NCBI GenBank assembly: GCA_018697195.1
Contig: CM031858.1
Span: 106,893,277 to 106,957,276, forward strand
Source: Certhia americana
Lineage: Eukaryota; Chordata; Aves; Passeriformes; Certhiidae
Direction: 5' to 3'
DNA length: 64,000 bases
Part shown: positions 1 to 13,349 of the stretch, in pieces
How the letters are laid out: each line of letters opens with the position of its first letter
How positions within the stretch are numbered: position 1 is the stretch's first letter
The notes under the pieces: generated by a model
Seen by the model: only the letters and a program-made list of their open reading frames with translations
Told to the model about the DNA's origin: nothing
Database searches by the model: none
Made by a program: the position numbers and the translations under genes

Positions 1-3000
1 GAGTTCTGATCTGTTCATACACAGGCCCTTGTACAAAGAACCTCTTGCTGACTCACTACTCCCCGGCACCATCAAGCACAAGGGACTTGTGACAAACGTC
101 TGCTATGTAAACATATGTTAAAGTCTTGAATCCTAACTCTTCATTTGATGGAGTAAACCAGCTCCTGCAAGCTTCATCACAGCCTCAGCTCATCCCAGGG
201 AACAGAGGACTGATCCAAAATAGGTCATGCTTTACTTCAGTCATTGCTTACTGCTCAGGTTTTCCCTCTCTCTGTGCCACAAGCCTGTCACCAGACAGAC
301 CCAGCTTCAGAGATCTATCAGATCTAAATCCAGCATAGTTAGAAAGCAAAAGTGACTTCTGCTACTGCTACTACTGAAAAGCAAAACAAGATGTGATCAC
401 TTAATCAAGGAGGTAAGCTGAGCTCACTGGTGATAGGCAAAGGGTTATTTACTGTATCACAAGACAGCATCAGTCTTCATCTCCAAAGTGCAGCCAGCTG
501 ACTCTACAGCATCAGAGTACCACATCTTACTGAGACAGTCATATTCAAAACAGAAAACACATGTGGAAGGCAAATATAACAGCTGGCTTGCTTTCAGACC
601 CATATACAGAAAATATCACCAATACAGTTTTTTTTTGTACAAAGGCTGAAAGACCCACATATATATACAACCCAAACTCCATACGTACCAACGTAAAGTC
701 CTGGTAATCTGTTCTCTTACACCCCAACCCAAAGTCCGTAGAAGAAAGCAAAGACTTTGTAGAACAAGTCATACGACTGCCTCAGTCATTCCCCAGATGA
801 ACACAAGAGTTCATTGTTAATCAACTACAAATATTCACATCAAAGTTCAAGAGGACGAGTTTAGTAGGGCTGATTTGTAACGGCTACATTTCATTCTTCT
901 GAGCACAAAGTCATAGTATTTCCCTATACTTGATTTATTAATTTAATTAAACTTTGCTAATGAAGGAAAGGACCAGGTAAGATCATAAAACTTAAAAAAT
1001 TACAGCAGAAGCACTAGCAGAAGCAAGAGCCAAGCTATTATCCACAGAAGGAACTCTTAATTTGGCAGGATCATGTCAACTCAGGCAGACATTTAGGCTG
1101 TAAGAGAACTGTTTTTCAAGAGAAAAGCTGGAGATGCTGAGAGCACACAGCACCCTTCTCCCAACGTACATGTCTAATATAAAAATTCATCATTCAAGAC
1201 TGCTGGGAATCACAGTTTCTGAAGTAGCCACATGCTAGGGACAAGGACTGTTTTCCTCCCACCTTTCCCTCCTAAGACACTAACACTTCCTCCTCAACAT
1301 GGACCTTGCTGCCTTCCTTCCCCTCTCCTGTTTCCACATTTGGCTATGTCAAAGTCTGTTTATTCAGAGGCTGCTGAAGCACTGCAATTTTAACCAGCGG
1401 AGAATGTCGCAGTTCCCAGCCAGGAACCTGTCTAAGAGCACATGAGCAAACTGCAAAGACTAATTGCTGACTGCAGATTAGAAGGATGGTTTTGGCTTAA
1501 AATCTTGGATTTAAGCTTTTCTATCAGAGAAACTGCTTTCTTCAAAGTGTTTCTCCACAGTCAAGACTTAAAAAACCCTCTTTCTGGTTTGTTTCTAAAG
1601 TGAGACTCAATCGCAATTCCAAGTCTTCCTCTCAAATGTATTTGTTTTTCACATTTTACTTAAACAATTTAACTGTAACCTGATAAATGTCATGAGGTCT
1701 ACTTAGGTTTGAGAGCTGCAGAAGTTGCCTGTCTCCAGAGCCCATTTTGTTCCTACTTGTGTTCCAGTACTATAATACTGATTAGTCAAGTATTAGGACT
1801 TCAAAGAAAAAGCCTTCTGATTTTGTAATTTTCTGTGAAGTATTGTTTTTATTCTGAGTAATGCTGAAATTAAATATGGCTGCTATTCACTCTTGCCAGT
1901 ACTAATGCCAAAAAAAGCTGGGACTCAATGACATCTGCAGTGATACACAAGTTTGGGAAGCATGTTTTGAGTTGCAGAACTACAAGATTATCAGAGAAAT
2001 ACCTCAAGGATATTTTGCTGCCCCAGTGAGATGAAGCATTTATGTTCTCAGAGGCATATGCCACAAGTAACTTTTCTCAAACTAAAGGCCTCATTGAAGC
2101 TGATCTATTATACTGATGCCAACTGAACCAGAACAGCATACTGCTGCATGCTTTCAGATCCAGTAGGGACATTTTTTTGTCTTTTCCCTTTGAGGGACTG
2201 GACATCTTTGGAGTTTGCTACTCTCACAGAGAGACCAGATTTTAAGAAGTAAGGGTTCTTAAGAAAGCATACAGGAAACATCTTTTTATTCTTAAGGACT
2301 GTTTTGAAAATAGATCTTAAGGCAGTTTTGATCTAACTACTTCCCTTAAGTTTTCTTCTGTATACACCACTGATTACTTTGATCAACCCCTTTGTAATCT
2401 CTCCCCCACAGCTCTTCCCAACTGGATTATGGCAAATGCATGCAATGTTTTCTCTTTTGAAGCAAATGCCATTTTTTTGCCATGTTTTTGTTGGCTCTTA
2501 CTGGCTTACTAGTGCTGCTGGACTCAGTTGTTGACTCAGAGTGAAAACAGCTTCCTATTAAAAAAAATTAACACTTCTGAAGCCGGCTGTCTGTTCTACA
2601 AGCTCTACATTGGGAATCTTGTTATTTATTCATTATTCATCAAGTCTAACTGATAGGCTTTTTAAAAAAGAAATTCCAAAACAAACAGGCATGCTTGTAC
2701 AGTTGCTCTACATTTCTGAAATGTCCCACTTGCTAGTTTGTATTTCATTTTGGACACTAATCAAATTGAAGTGAAAAATGTTACATAGGCTAGAAATCAA
2801 AAGTGAGTTTTACTATGCAATGCTGGAGTTCTTATCTCTAAATAAAATCCACCTTGGAAAGCATTCTTTGCAGTTTCTGCTATAGCCCAGAACGTGTTCT
2901 TCCCACACCTCCAATATTAAAGAATCAGACTTCAAAGACCATACAGATGCAAAAATCCCACTTCTACTTCAGATTTTAGAAGGACTTAGAGCATTAAGAA

Positions 3001-3689
3001 GATTGCCCCTTCTTAGGGATGATTTTCCTCTGAGACACTGTTTTTGCCCTTACTCCTAAGCAGGCAACAGCCAGCAGACTTCAGCCAGGCCCTGGGTAGG
3101 TTGGTAGGACATTTCCTGAAATTAGAGTATGCCACACAGACATTTGTCCAGCAGTTAGAGCAGACATAAATATGCTCTGGAGTACGGAAATTCAGTGCAG
3201 AACTAGATAATCCAAATGTTCTCATTTAGCGGAACAGATCTTTTCTCTTATGAATGATCTCAAATACTTATGCCCTTATGTGATAGGGACTTTCTATGGT
3301 TGTGTTTGTTTGGGTTTTTAAAAATTTTGTCAAGAACTCTGCAGCAAGCTATTTACTGTTAAGTCTTCCATTTACTATTCCCCTATATGCAATTCAGTAG
3401 CATCTACAGTTCAGAGGAATAAGAGACGCCCCAGATTAAACTTATAAGAAGCTCTTTTACAAACTTCTCCAATAAAACTCACTGGCTGCTAGAAGAGAAG
3501 TTCTAAGTTCTCCCCAGCCCAAGCTGAAACAGAATCTGACAGTCTAGAATGACACATCATTTTTTAGATTCAATAAATGGCATGTGTGAACAAAGACAAC
3601 AGCAGAAAAGAACTGACAATATATTATCAGCTGATTTTTGACACGTGCTTTCTTGAAATTTTCTAACACTGGACTGCCCCTTAAGTATT

Positions 3690-4065
3690 TGTACGTCTAA
3701 GGATTGTTCAAACTAGAGAAGAGGGGGCTCAGGGCAGATCTCATCCATATAAATACCTGAAGGGAGGATGCAAAGATAACTGGAGGCTGGCTCTTCTCAG
3801 TAGTGCCCAGTAGCAGGACAGGAAGGAATGGGCAGAAGCTGAAAGGCAGGAAATCCCCTCTGATTGTCAAGAAACACTTTTTCACTGTGGCAGTGACAGA
3901 GCAATGACACAGGCTGCCCACAGAGGTTATAGAGCCTTTATCCCTGGAGATACTCAAAAGCCATCTGGATATGGTCCTGAGCAACCAGCTCCAGGTGGCC
4001 TTTACTGAGCAGGGAGGGTGGACCAGAGGACCTCCAGAGGTCCCTTCTAACCTCAATCATTTCCA
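3690..4065 (+). mobile_element. CR1 LINE 3'-end fragment
   Basis: Plus-strand CR1 tail. Around 3711-3740 is an eroded form of the loop that usually reads 'cctggagaagagaaggctc'. Further on are TCTCAGTAGTGCCCAG, a degenerate 'gaggaactcttcactgtgag' segment and GGTGGACCAGAGGACCTCCA followed by GGTCCCTTCTAACC. Length is about 375 bp, 5'-truncated as usual. A minus-strand frame of 119 codons inside it is not a gene. Confidence 0.88.
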
Positions 4066-5730
4066 TTTTGTTCTTCAATGAAATCAGGGTTTAGGCCTTC
4101 GCCCAAAATGTCACTTCAGAGGTGGAGGAGATACAGGTCAAACAAAACTAGATTTCTGCTATCCATAGGTACAGATGCCTGCTGTCTAAGGTTTCCAGCT
4201 GTCTGAAAGGTTCAGCCAGCTCATTTTAACCTCAATTTGATTTGTCTGACCTTGCAGCAAGGTGTTTCACTGGAAAAACACACAATCCAATTTGGATGCA
4301 TAGCACAGCATACACTCACAATTAATAATCTTGGTATTTCCAGAGAGGTATAATCTACTGACATGGATTACCACATTACCTAGAGGAGGTATACTATTAT
4401 CTTGACAACTCAAGATTTTTCCTCACTATAATAAAAGCCTTGTTTATGTGTGTCCCATTAAGTCAAACCCACCAAGTTCCTGCAGATGCTTCTCTGCTAC
4501 TATAGCCCTGCACAAGTCCTGGAAGCTGATACCGTAACCAATTAGACTGAATATTTCCAGACAAGGTGACAGTAGTTTTGTTCTCTCTACCCTTTCTCCC
4601 ACCATAGTTCTTGACTGAAAAAAAAGGGACATGCAATAGCAACACTATTATATTTCAAGATTAACAAGAAGCCGTATTCCTATTTAAAGGTCAAAGTTAT
4701 TTGAACAAGATTTTGTTGTGGAAGCAGCGTAGCTTTGGCAACACAAAACTCCCTGAAGCAGATGAAAAAGTTTACAATCTACTTCTGTGTTAAAAAGTAC
4801 CCCTTCATTATGAAGGTACACTGCAGACCCTCTTCAAGTAGGCAAGCTCTAAAACCATTCTCAAAGTCTCCTAGCATACCTATGGATCCAAGAGTTATTG
4901 CATTGATGTCCACATTTTAACATTAATAATATAGCCCTGATAATCATGAGAGGAGGGAAAACATCCCTATTCAGAAACAGAGTCCACATTTACCTTACAA
5001 ATGGCTTAACATGAAGCTAAGTAAGCACATCACAGGTGTCACTCCCAAAGACAAGATGTTCAGATAAGGGCTATGCTTAGAAAGCCGTGCATCCGCTTTA
5101 TACGGGACTCAGCAGGATGTTCACAACAAATGGACACACTGCTTGTAAGAGGGGCTCTACCTTACCATTTCTTTGCAGCAACATTCAGTTCACTATAAAT
5201 GGAGCATAATTTGTTTTGTGTGTGCTAATCAACCAACCTGGATAGCACAGGCCTGTATTTCCCATTTGTACATAACACTGAAAGCATTTATTATTAAAGT
5301 GTATTATTGCTGCATTTCAAGGAGAGTGACATTAAGAACAATACAAGCAATATAAAGAGTTTACTAACATTCCTTTATGAACAGGCATGGCAAGTTCTTT
5401 CAAAGAAAACTACACCAGTGATTTACTCTCAGGGTGCAAATACTTTCTGAACACAGTCCATTTACCAATTCTAGTGATATCGTCAGTGACTCAGCAGCAA
5501 GCATTATACTAAGGCATTTCATCACTGGGCAGCAGAGCAAGCAGAGACAACACACTTCTGTATATTAATATTAAAACAAAAAAAGCTTTTAAAGTCACTG
5601 GCTTTCGAGAGGGATGGGGAGAGGGAGGCCAACAAGTACACATTCGGTTATAAGATTAAAAGAACAGACATGAGGTCAAATTCCACAATTGCTTACCTTG
5701 ATTATAAAAATGGTATCTGCTCTAATAAAT

Positions 5731-5779
5731 CAGAACAAAAAAAAAAAAAAAAAAATAAAAAAAAAAAAAAAAAAAAAAA
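5731..5779. repeat. A-rich homopolymer run
   Basis: Two runs of A of about 19 and 23 are split by a single T, giving nearly 45 A in 49 bases. I could not define target-site duplications around it, so it may be simple repeat or an old retrocopy tail. Confidence 0.85.
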
Positions 5780-8700
5780 GCAGTTCTGGTAGAAATACCT
5801 CAGCTGTGACCTGGGGAAGTTTAGGTTGAACAAAAAAAAACACAATAGACAACACACTCTCCCATAAGCACTAATACTGTCTAAATAGAAATCATCCATT
5901 TTTTTCTTCATAGCTAGAAGACCACAGTATTTCATGGGACCAGAAGTGACTAAAATAAGTCAATTAAAAAAACCCAGAAAGAAAAGCAGAAAAGTAAGTT
6001 TAGACTCAGTCAACCTTCTTTATTCAAAGAAAGGCTACACATGGACAGCTTAGCAACCCAAAACACAAGAGATCTGGTATTGCTGATGTTTAAGAAAGCA
6101 AATAAAATTAAAATATACTAAAATCCCACCACATGACAAATTTAAGATGACTGAACAACTGTTAAGTGACACAAAGCCTTAAGTTACTTACCCTGTCCAG
6201 AAACACTGCCTTTAAAACAGCTTCACAAAAAATACATGCATAATAAAGAGTTAAATATTCTGTCTCCCCCAAAAGCATGAGTTAATATCCAGTACTGGAT
6301 AGGCTACATTAAATTTATTTTTCATATGTACAGAAATTAATTTTTAAAATTATTACTCTTAAAATAGCTTTTATCAGACTTACGTACAACAAGAGGCCTT
6401 ATTTTCTTATATATTAATTTTTCATGAATTAAGTTTCAAGAAAGAGAGGTCAAGGAGAACAATACATCTTCAGAGAATTAGTAAATGTGTGTGACCAAAG
6501 TTATCCACTTTGGTATTCTGATAGTTTATGCATCTGAGACACAAACCCAGACGACTCAGCCAGACCATGACTGCAATTATCTCACACACTTGCATGCAAA
6601 ATCCCAGCAAACAAAGTTAACAGATATGGTGCTATGTATAGAGGTTCAGCCTTGTATCCTGGTTTTTGTTACTTCATTTTTTTCCTGAAATGTTATCAGT
6701 CCTTTGCTGACAATACACTGGCTGGCTGGGAGGAAACAAGTTTTAGAACTCTGCTGTTCAACCATTCTTCCATAACACATCAGGTACAAATTAAGCCAGA
6801 ACATGGAAAACAGGCTGATCAGTTTTACGTGCCATGATGACATCACAGTGACATCAGAAGAATAAAAGTGTGCACCCTTCTCACTCCAGTTTGTTTTCCA
6901 AGCATGAGAGAAAACCAAGCAATATTCTCATAGTACTAAGTAGTGAAACACTTAGAGAAAATATCCATCTTAGACATTTCTTTTTCTGCTAGTCTCCATC
7001 AGCTTGGAGACAAGAGCATAATTTTGCAAATACATTCATAGAAAACAGAATTCCTAATTCATATTTGAGAAGCTTACTCTATCAAGAACTATTCCATTAA
7101 ACCTGATTGTTGCTTGGTTTTTTCCCCCTGCAGCCTCAGCTAAGACTGTTTTCTCAACATTAAAAATTAAGTACTCAAACAAGTGGTAGACAAGACCTTA
7201 GAAGCAAACCTCAGAGCAGGAGCTGCAGAAGCACATTAAAGAGGAGTCTCATTTCAAACCAGTATGTTTTTACACTGTGTTTCCCCAGAGGCCCATGAAT
7301 GGATTCCAAGTTAGTTTACACAAGGCTGCTTAACAACAACTGCCAACAAGAAACACATCTATAGGCCAAGCTTTGAATAAGCATTAACCCACTGTGGAAA
7401 GAGTGAGAACAGGTTAGCTGGGCCACACAGTGAGGAGCAGGGAATGCCTTCAGACAAGCTGTCTCACCAGCTCCCATGCAGGCTCTTTGAGCTATAGGTC
7501 AGTAAATTTCCCTGTTGCTGGAAGTCAGTACCTCACTTTGTACACTTCAAAGTCAACCTCTTTCCTTGTACTTTGTGATACATTGTATCAGCAACCTTGA
7601 AGAAAACAAACAAATAAGAAAACAAAAAAAACCCCAAAACCACCAAAAAAAAAATCTCCAGAGTTGGGACCTTGCTGTACTAAAAGACCAGAAGCACTTG
7701 CCTTTTACCCTACAGTAGCATCTGAGCATCCTTCTGTGAGCCAGAATCATCTTTCACCCAGAAGCCTTTCCAATACAGCACTTTACCAAGGATCTTATCA
7801 ACTGCTTCAAAAACCATCAAGCGCTTCAAAAAAAGTACTCTGTCAACACAAATAATACGCTTTCATAAAAGAACAGCAGTAATATTTACTTATCTTTCCC
7901 CTGAATGGACACTCAGTATTTCTTGTTTTAAAAAGCTTCTGTCTGGGTTGCTCCTTAGATTCACTTCCCACCCTGGTGACCTATTGAATCTTGCTGCTCT
8001 AGGGAAATCTCAGAAGAAAGGAAGTTAATGAACATAACTCCCCTACCTCTGAAATACTTTGGAATTGGCAAACTCCTGCCTCTACTGATAAGGACACTGT
8101 CTTCACAGATCTGTAGATAGCTTTATACCTACAAGGCTGCAGTACACTGGCAGGAAAAAAAATGCTTTCAGAGGAAGAACAGCCATCCACAAATATCCCA
8201 CTATTAAGTTACTTCAACCTTAATATCTTCACTATAGAGCTTTAGCCCAGATGAAAGTCATGTGCATATACAGATCCCAGAAATTAGTACAGCAAGAATA
8301 ATCAAGGCATGAGTAGAACTGTCAGCATTCTAGCAGGAGAAAAAACAAAATGACTTTCCTGTCAGTAGCTCTGTTCTCCTATCCACCCTGCCTATATTCC
8401 ACAACACTTCATATCCTATGCTCCTCTGCATAAGGGAGAAATGCCAGTCTTTACTAGGGAGCCCATCTGGGCATAGAGAACCTTCCAGTGAACTTGTTAC
8501 TTTCAAAAAAAGGTTCAAGCTGCACTAGTTTGTTTCCACTCATTTGGTGGAGAAGGGAATAAACAGGATCAGTTACTGCCAAGAGCCAATAAAGGTTTTC
8601 ATGATGTAGACACACCTCGATTCTCTCTACATCAAAAAGCTCTTGCTGTGTTCAGTCAAATCATCAACCATTGGAAAACTGCTCTCCTCTTTTCCATAAG

Positions 8701-10554
8701 CATACAGCCTGAACAGCACTTCAGTTGTTCAGGGCATTGCCTACAGGCCTTAACACACTGACGTTTTCCCGCGATCTCTCCACTACTTTCAGCAAGAGCT
8801 GAACAGAATGGACAACATTAATTCCTCCGTACTCCAGTGATTGAAAGAATAAAAATAAAAATTAAAAAATAAGGCTGTCACTTGTTTCTAGGCACAAAGA
8901 GAGATGATCAGAAAAACAAAGGTTTTATCACCTGAAGGACTATGGACTCTATTGTTCTAGGTCTAGTTCGGTAGCAAGCCAATACATGATGCCATTACTA
9001 GTCTTAACTCAGAAATCTTATCATTAACCTCTCTCTTAGCTTCTCTGATTTTGAGTCCCTCACGCCTCTTCATCTCTCCCTCCCACACACCAGAGGCTCC
9101 CAAGACCCTACAGAGGTTAATGTAGCTGATGATATTGCTAGGTGGAAGAAAAGGACTGCTGATGGATGCCAGGACTTCTCTAGCAGATTTGCACAGGGTG
9201 CCTTTATCAGCATTTTTCCCTTGACTGCAGATTCTCATCACTGCTCTCCTCACCTGCACCCCCACAATGAAACAGATAATGAAATTTCTCATTAAGGAGT
9301 CATCTGGACATAGCCTACAGGCACCTTCTTCATTCACAATACAGTAAGGTAGGAAGTAGGTTGAAGTGATAACAGCCCTGCTCATACCTGTCTCCCAGAA
9401 GACAAATCAGAAATATATTAAAGACCACTTTCTGCATGCCAAAAAACATGCAAGCATTCTCTCGCAAGAATGCACACAGACACTTCTAACCTTCAGACAT
9501 TCTGTTATGTTTCCAAGAAATCTGAAATAAACTAAGGCAGTGCACTGAAATTCCAGAGACTGGTATTTACCAGTTAAACTGTGTGCACATTTTTTATTTA
9601 CAGGATGTAAATACAAGAGATAGCACATTACGCCATGGTAAAGATAACTAAGTTCAAGGACTATGACCCACAGTATTTTAATATTAAAAAGTTTCTGTAG
9701 AAGTGACAAGATTAATTTGTTATGACAAATTCTTCATAGCTGAAATATTCAACTAACTTAATGCAAAAAGTGAAGAAACCCTTCCTGAATTCCTTATCTC
9801 ATCAACTAAAGCTTTGCACCAGCTTGTAAACAACTCCCCTTTTTAAGACAAAAACCAAACAAACTAGAAAGAATGACAACATCTGCAAAGGCTGAAGATC
9901 AAAGCCACAAACAGACTACAAATGAAATCAGCTTACAACTGTTATCCGTTCTACACTCATGCAATACGAGCTCTTGATTTACTGTTACATATAACCCTTG
10001 ATGGTAAAAGTGAAACTTAAGAGTCATGATACTCATCTACACACTTTACCTAAGCACTGGTCAGTGAAAGAAGCAAGGTAAAAAAGGAAAAAGCTAAAGT
10101 TTCTTTATTCAAATAAATATTTTTTAAAATCAATTTCACACAGCTTCAGTACAGGTAGTTCAAGTACTAGAGATGAATTTTAAAGTCATTCAGAAAATCT
10201 AGCAGGGAGAATAGAGTAAAAAGAACCTTAAGTTCAACTCCTCCTAGAACTACATCAAATAACTCAGGACACAAAAACTACTAGACTCAAACTGGTTTAG
10301 GAATGTAGGTCCTGATATTTCCTAGAAATAGGAAAATCCAAGGCAAATCCTGCTTTGAAACACTTCTTACTAACCTTGTGCCAAAGTCACTGCAGAAAAC
10401 GTTTCAAGTTGTTCTGGCTGGCTCCAACACTAACGCCCCAGTAAATACTCAGATTAAAGCAACCAAGTTACATTCCCTTTCGCCCTCACACGTTTTTAAC
10501 TATTTGGCAAAAAGTATCCGCGCTCGCATCTGCTTGACACTGAAGGGTTCATCC

Positions 10555-11400
10555 CAATGTCAAGAAGGAAGCGGAGCCACCAACAGCGGCCCCCAGCCCA
10601 TCACGAACGCTACGTACCGCGGGACGATTTCGGGGCAGCGCCGTTCCGAGGGAAGCCGCCCCGGTTGCAGCAGCAGCAGCAGCGGCGGCAGCACCTGCCG
10701 GGCGGGCACACACCCCGCGGGCGGCCCCTTCACCTTGCGCCACACGCCGCGGGCTCCGCGGCCGCCCCGGCGCGGCGCAGGGCGGGGCGGAGCGGGGGAA
10801 TCGCGGCTGCCCCGCACAGCCGGGGCGCGGCTCCGCTCAACGCCGCTCCCGCCGGGCGCGGGGCGGCGGCGCAGGACGAGAAGGAGGAGGAGGAGGAAAC
10901 CAGCCCAAAACGGCGGGGCGGCCACGCCGGTTCCCAGCCCGGCTAAAAATGGCCTGACAGACCGAGCGCGCCCGCCCCTGCCGCGCCCCCGCCCCGCCGC
11001 CGAGGCAGGGGCGCTGCCCAGCGCTCACCAGCGCGGCTCCCGGGGCGGCCCCGCGGGATGTGCGGGCTCCCGAGCCCTCCGGGGCCGCCCCGCACGGAGC
11101 CCCGCCGCAGTGGGTTATTTTTGGAAGCTCCCCCCGCCCCCCTCTCCCGGCTCTGCGGCGTCACAGCCGCTCCCGCGGAGCGGAGCGGGGAGGTCACGCC
11201 TTTGCCGGCGCGGTGGCGGCCAGCGCCGGGCCCCTGCGGCCGCAGCCCCCGGCCGATCCCCGGCCGCGCTGCGCTCGGAGCGCGCCCGCCCCGCCGCGCA
11301 CACCCAGCCCCGCACGGCGCCACCGGGGACAAGGAGACGCAGCGGACAGACGGAGCGATCGGAGATCGCGCTCATGCACCATTTCTAGCGCAAGTGGAAG
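10555..11400 (-). promoter_or_regulatory. Intragenic CpG island, candidate promoter of the short OSBPL1A form
   Basis: About 850 bp of GC- and CpG-rich DNA in an otherwise AT-rich intron, with GC boxes (CCCGCCC, GGGGCGGAGC) and a GCGTCACAG element near 11157-11165. It lies 1.8 kb downstream of coding exon 14 in the OSBPL1A direction. Minus-strand donor-like sites are seen at 11029|11028 (CTG|GTGAGC), about 10619|10618 (GCG|GTACGT) and near 10735 (AAG|GTGAAG). In mammals OSBPL1A makes a short ORD-only product (ORP1S) from an internal start, so this is a natural candidate for its promoter. The strand and the link are inference. A plus-strand non-coding RNA is the alternative. Long open frames here in several frames are GC artefacts. 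Confidence 0.6.
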
Positions 11401-13242
11401 ACGGCTGAAGCTGTCTATTTGAGTGCTGCGTTCGCAGTTTCTTCTGCAGACAATTCTTCTGCTATAATTGCCAAAGCATAGTGATAAGTAACACTAAATA
11501 AAGTTTTCTCTAGAGAGCCGAAACTGTGTTCACTTCAGTAAGGATTAACCATTTCAAAGTGGTGATCCTTACTGAAGCGAGGAGCCTCTCCTCATTAGTC
11601 GAGCAGTAGCTTCTGGTATGCTGACAATTTAAAATTAGAGGGAAAAAGAATTCTCCTTGAAGAGGCAAGACAAAAAAGCACCAGATTTGAGAAAACATTA
11701 ATTTTAGAGATAACCAGATTTTATGGGACATGCACAATACGGTTGCAAAGTTATATATATTGTTTTTCAAATGCCAACAAAACAACAGTAGAAATCAATG
11801 CTGAACAGCAAATAACAGGGCCCAGATTTATAAAGGACAACAAAGCCAAATGCTGGGGGTTTAAGAACAGTAATGATCAATGAACGTACCTTCTTGGAAA
11901 GCTGCAGCTTTTAGGAAGAGATTATTGCCTCTTTAAAAGCCTGCACTATATTCCTGAACTCAGTAGTTTGAAGTTTAAAAATAGCGAGACAAAAAACTCT
12001 CCAGGATCACATCTCCCTGTCATGACCAACTGATTTCACTAGCTATGGTGGAAAATCAAGTTCACACTTCAGCCTATCCTTCTATGCCCAAATCTATGTG
12101 CTTCCAGATTAAAATAAGGCCTCTATTACACCTACTGAGACTATTCAAGTTCAAGTAAGGTGAAATTACAATTTCACCATATGTTTTGCCATACTCCACT
12201 CTGGAAAGCTATTTTAGTCTGGCTTGAAGCAAGATGCCAACACAATTAAGGAATACTAACTAACACTGTACACCCACAGTTGTAACAATTTCCCCCTCAT
12301 CCGCAAATGAAGCTGGCAACTTTAATATCAGACTTTCCTAAGGAAAAAACTCACTGTAAAAAAAAAGCAATGCTTGTTCCACTCTGCTAGAACTTAAGTA
12401 AGTCTAAAAGACTCGTGACTGGAGACAAAGGACTTGGAAAGGAATGAAAAAAAAAAACCAAGCCTAGACAATGGAGCCAGTGTTTGTAGCTCACTGTTAA
12501 ATAACTGGAAGACTAACAGCACCAACACACATCTCATTTTGAAACACAGCTTACTGATGACAGTAGAAGGAGCTGCTGACAGTACAGTAGGACCCTAACC
12601 CAGGGATTATAGTTTCCACAGTATAGGAAGACAGGTTTATTCCATCGTACTAGGGTATCTTCAAGAAGGAAGAAAAATACCAGCTCTCCTACTCTAGTTC
12701 CTAGTGAACTTGACATATATTCCCAAATTGAAGTGTTTGCATTATGTTCAACACTATACAAGACACTTGTTACTGGGAAACCCAGAAGTTCAACAAATTG
12801 CATTTGCACACCCACTAAGCACATGGCCTGAAAAACAAATTCAGAAGCAGTATTGCTCAACACTTCAGTTAACTAGTAAAAATAAAAAAAAATCCAAAAA
12901 CTAATCTTCTCAATATTTTGACCTTCAAATCAGCAAAGCAACAGCTTTATTGAATTCAAACGTTCATTTTGAACACTGCAAGCAGTAGCTTGTAACCAAA
13001 ATCTCTCTCTTCTGAACACCCAAACACTAAGACATCCTTTTGCCAAGGCATATCCCTACATACAAAAAAAGAATTTTCGTCCTATTCAGTATGCAAAAGG
13101 ACAGCTGAACATGAGGTTGCATGGGTTTGTATATTTATTTCTGTAACAGGTAAACAGGGAACTAGCCAAATATGCCAAGCTGTTTAACTTAGCATATATA
13201 TATATATCTATAACTTATAGACCCACGCAGCACAATACATAC
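11401..13242 (-). other. OSBPL1A: OSBPL1A intron between CpG island and coding exon 14
   Basis: AT-rich intronic DNA. A short (TA)n run lies at about 13194-13208. I see no exon or recognisable repeat. Confidence 0.65.
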
Positions 13243-13349
13243 CCCTTCTTGCTTTGTGAATAGGTTGAGGCACTCAGCCAGAGCCTCACATGTTTCCTGG
13301 GAGACTTCAGAGACCACATCAACTTTCTGCAAGAGGGGAGAAGATATTC
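13243..13349 (-). CDS. OSBPL1A: OSBPL1A coding exon 14 (last exon visible)
   Basis: Residues 395-430 (107 bp). It contains LLQKVDVVSEVSQETCEAL and then CLNLFTKQEG, a helix that fits the ORP1L linker. It ends in phase 0 at GGG|GTATGT. The next human segment (about VRNFKLEQEQ) was looked for on the minus strand down to position 1 and not seen. Confidence 0.92.

Larger units (their letters stand above)
1..10554 (-). other. OSBPL1A: OSBPL1A intron after coding exon 14, left part
   Basis: AT-rich intronic DNA. Apart from a CR1 copy at 3690-4065 and A-runs near 5731-5779 and 7621-7652, I see no exon, RNA gene or other named element. Minus-strand open frames such as 8963-9385 have no recognisable domain. 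Confidence 0.7.

Noticed and set aside
3697..4056. 119-codon minus-strand open frame
   Set aside because: Antisense of a CR1 tail.
8963..9385. 140-codon minus-strand open frame in the OSBPL1A intron
   Set aside because: It has no recognisable domain and does not match the OSBPL1A residues expected next. Probably chance.
10378..11388. 336-codon plus-strand open frame
   Set aside because: It lies in the CpG island, is very rich in Arg, Pro, Gly and Ala, and overlaps open frames on both strands. GC-rich DNA has few stop codons; there is no domain.
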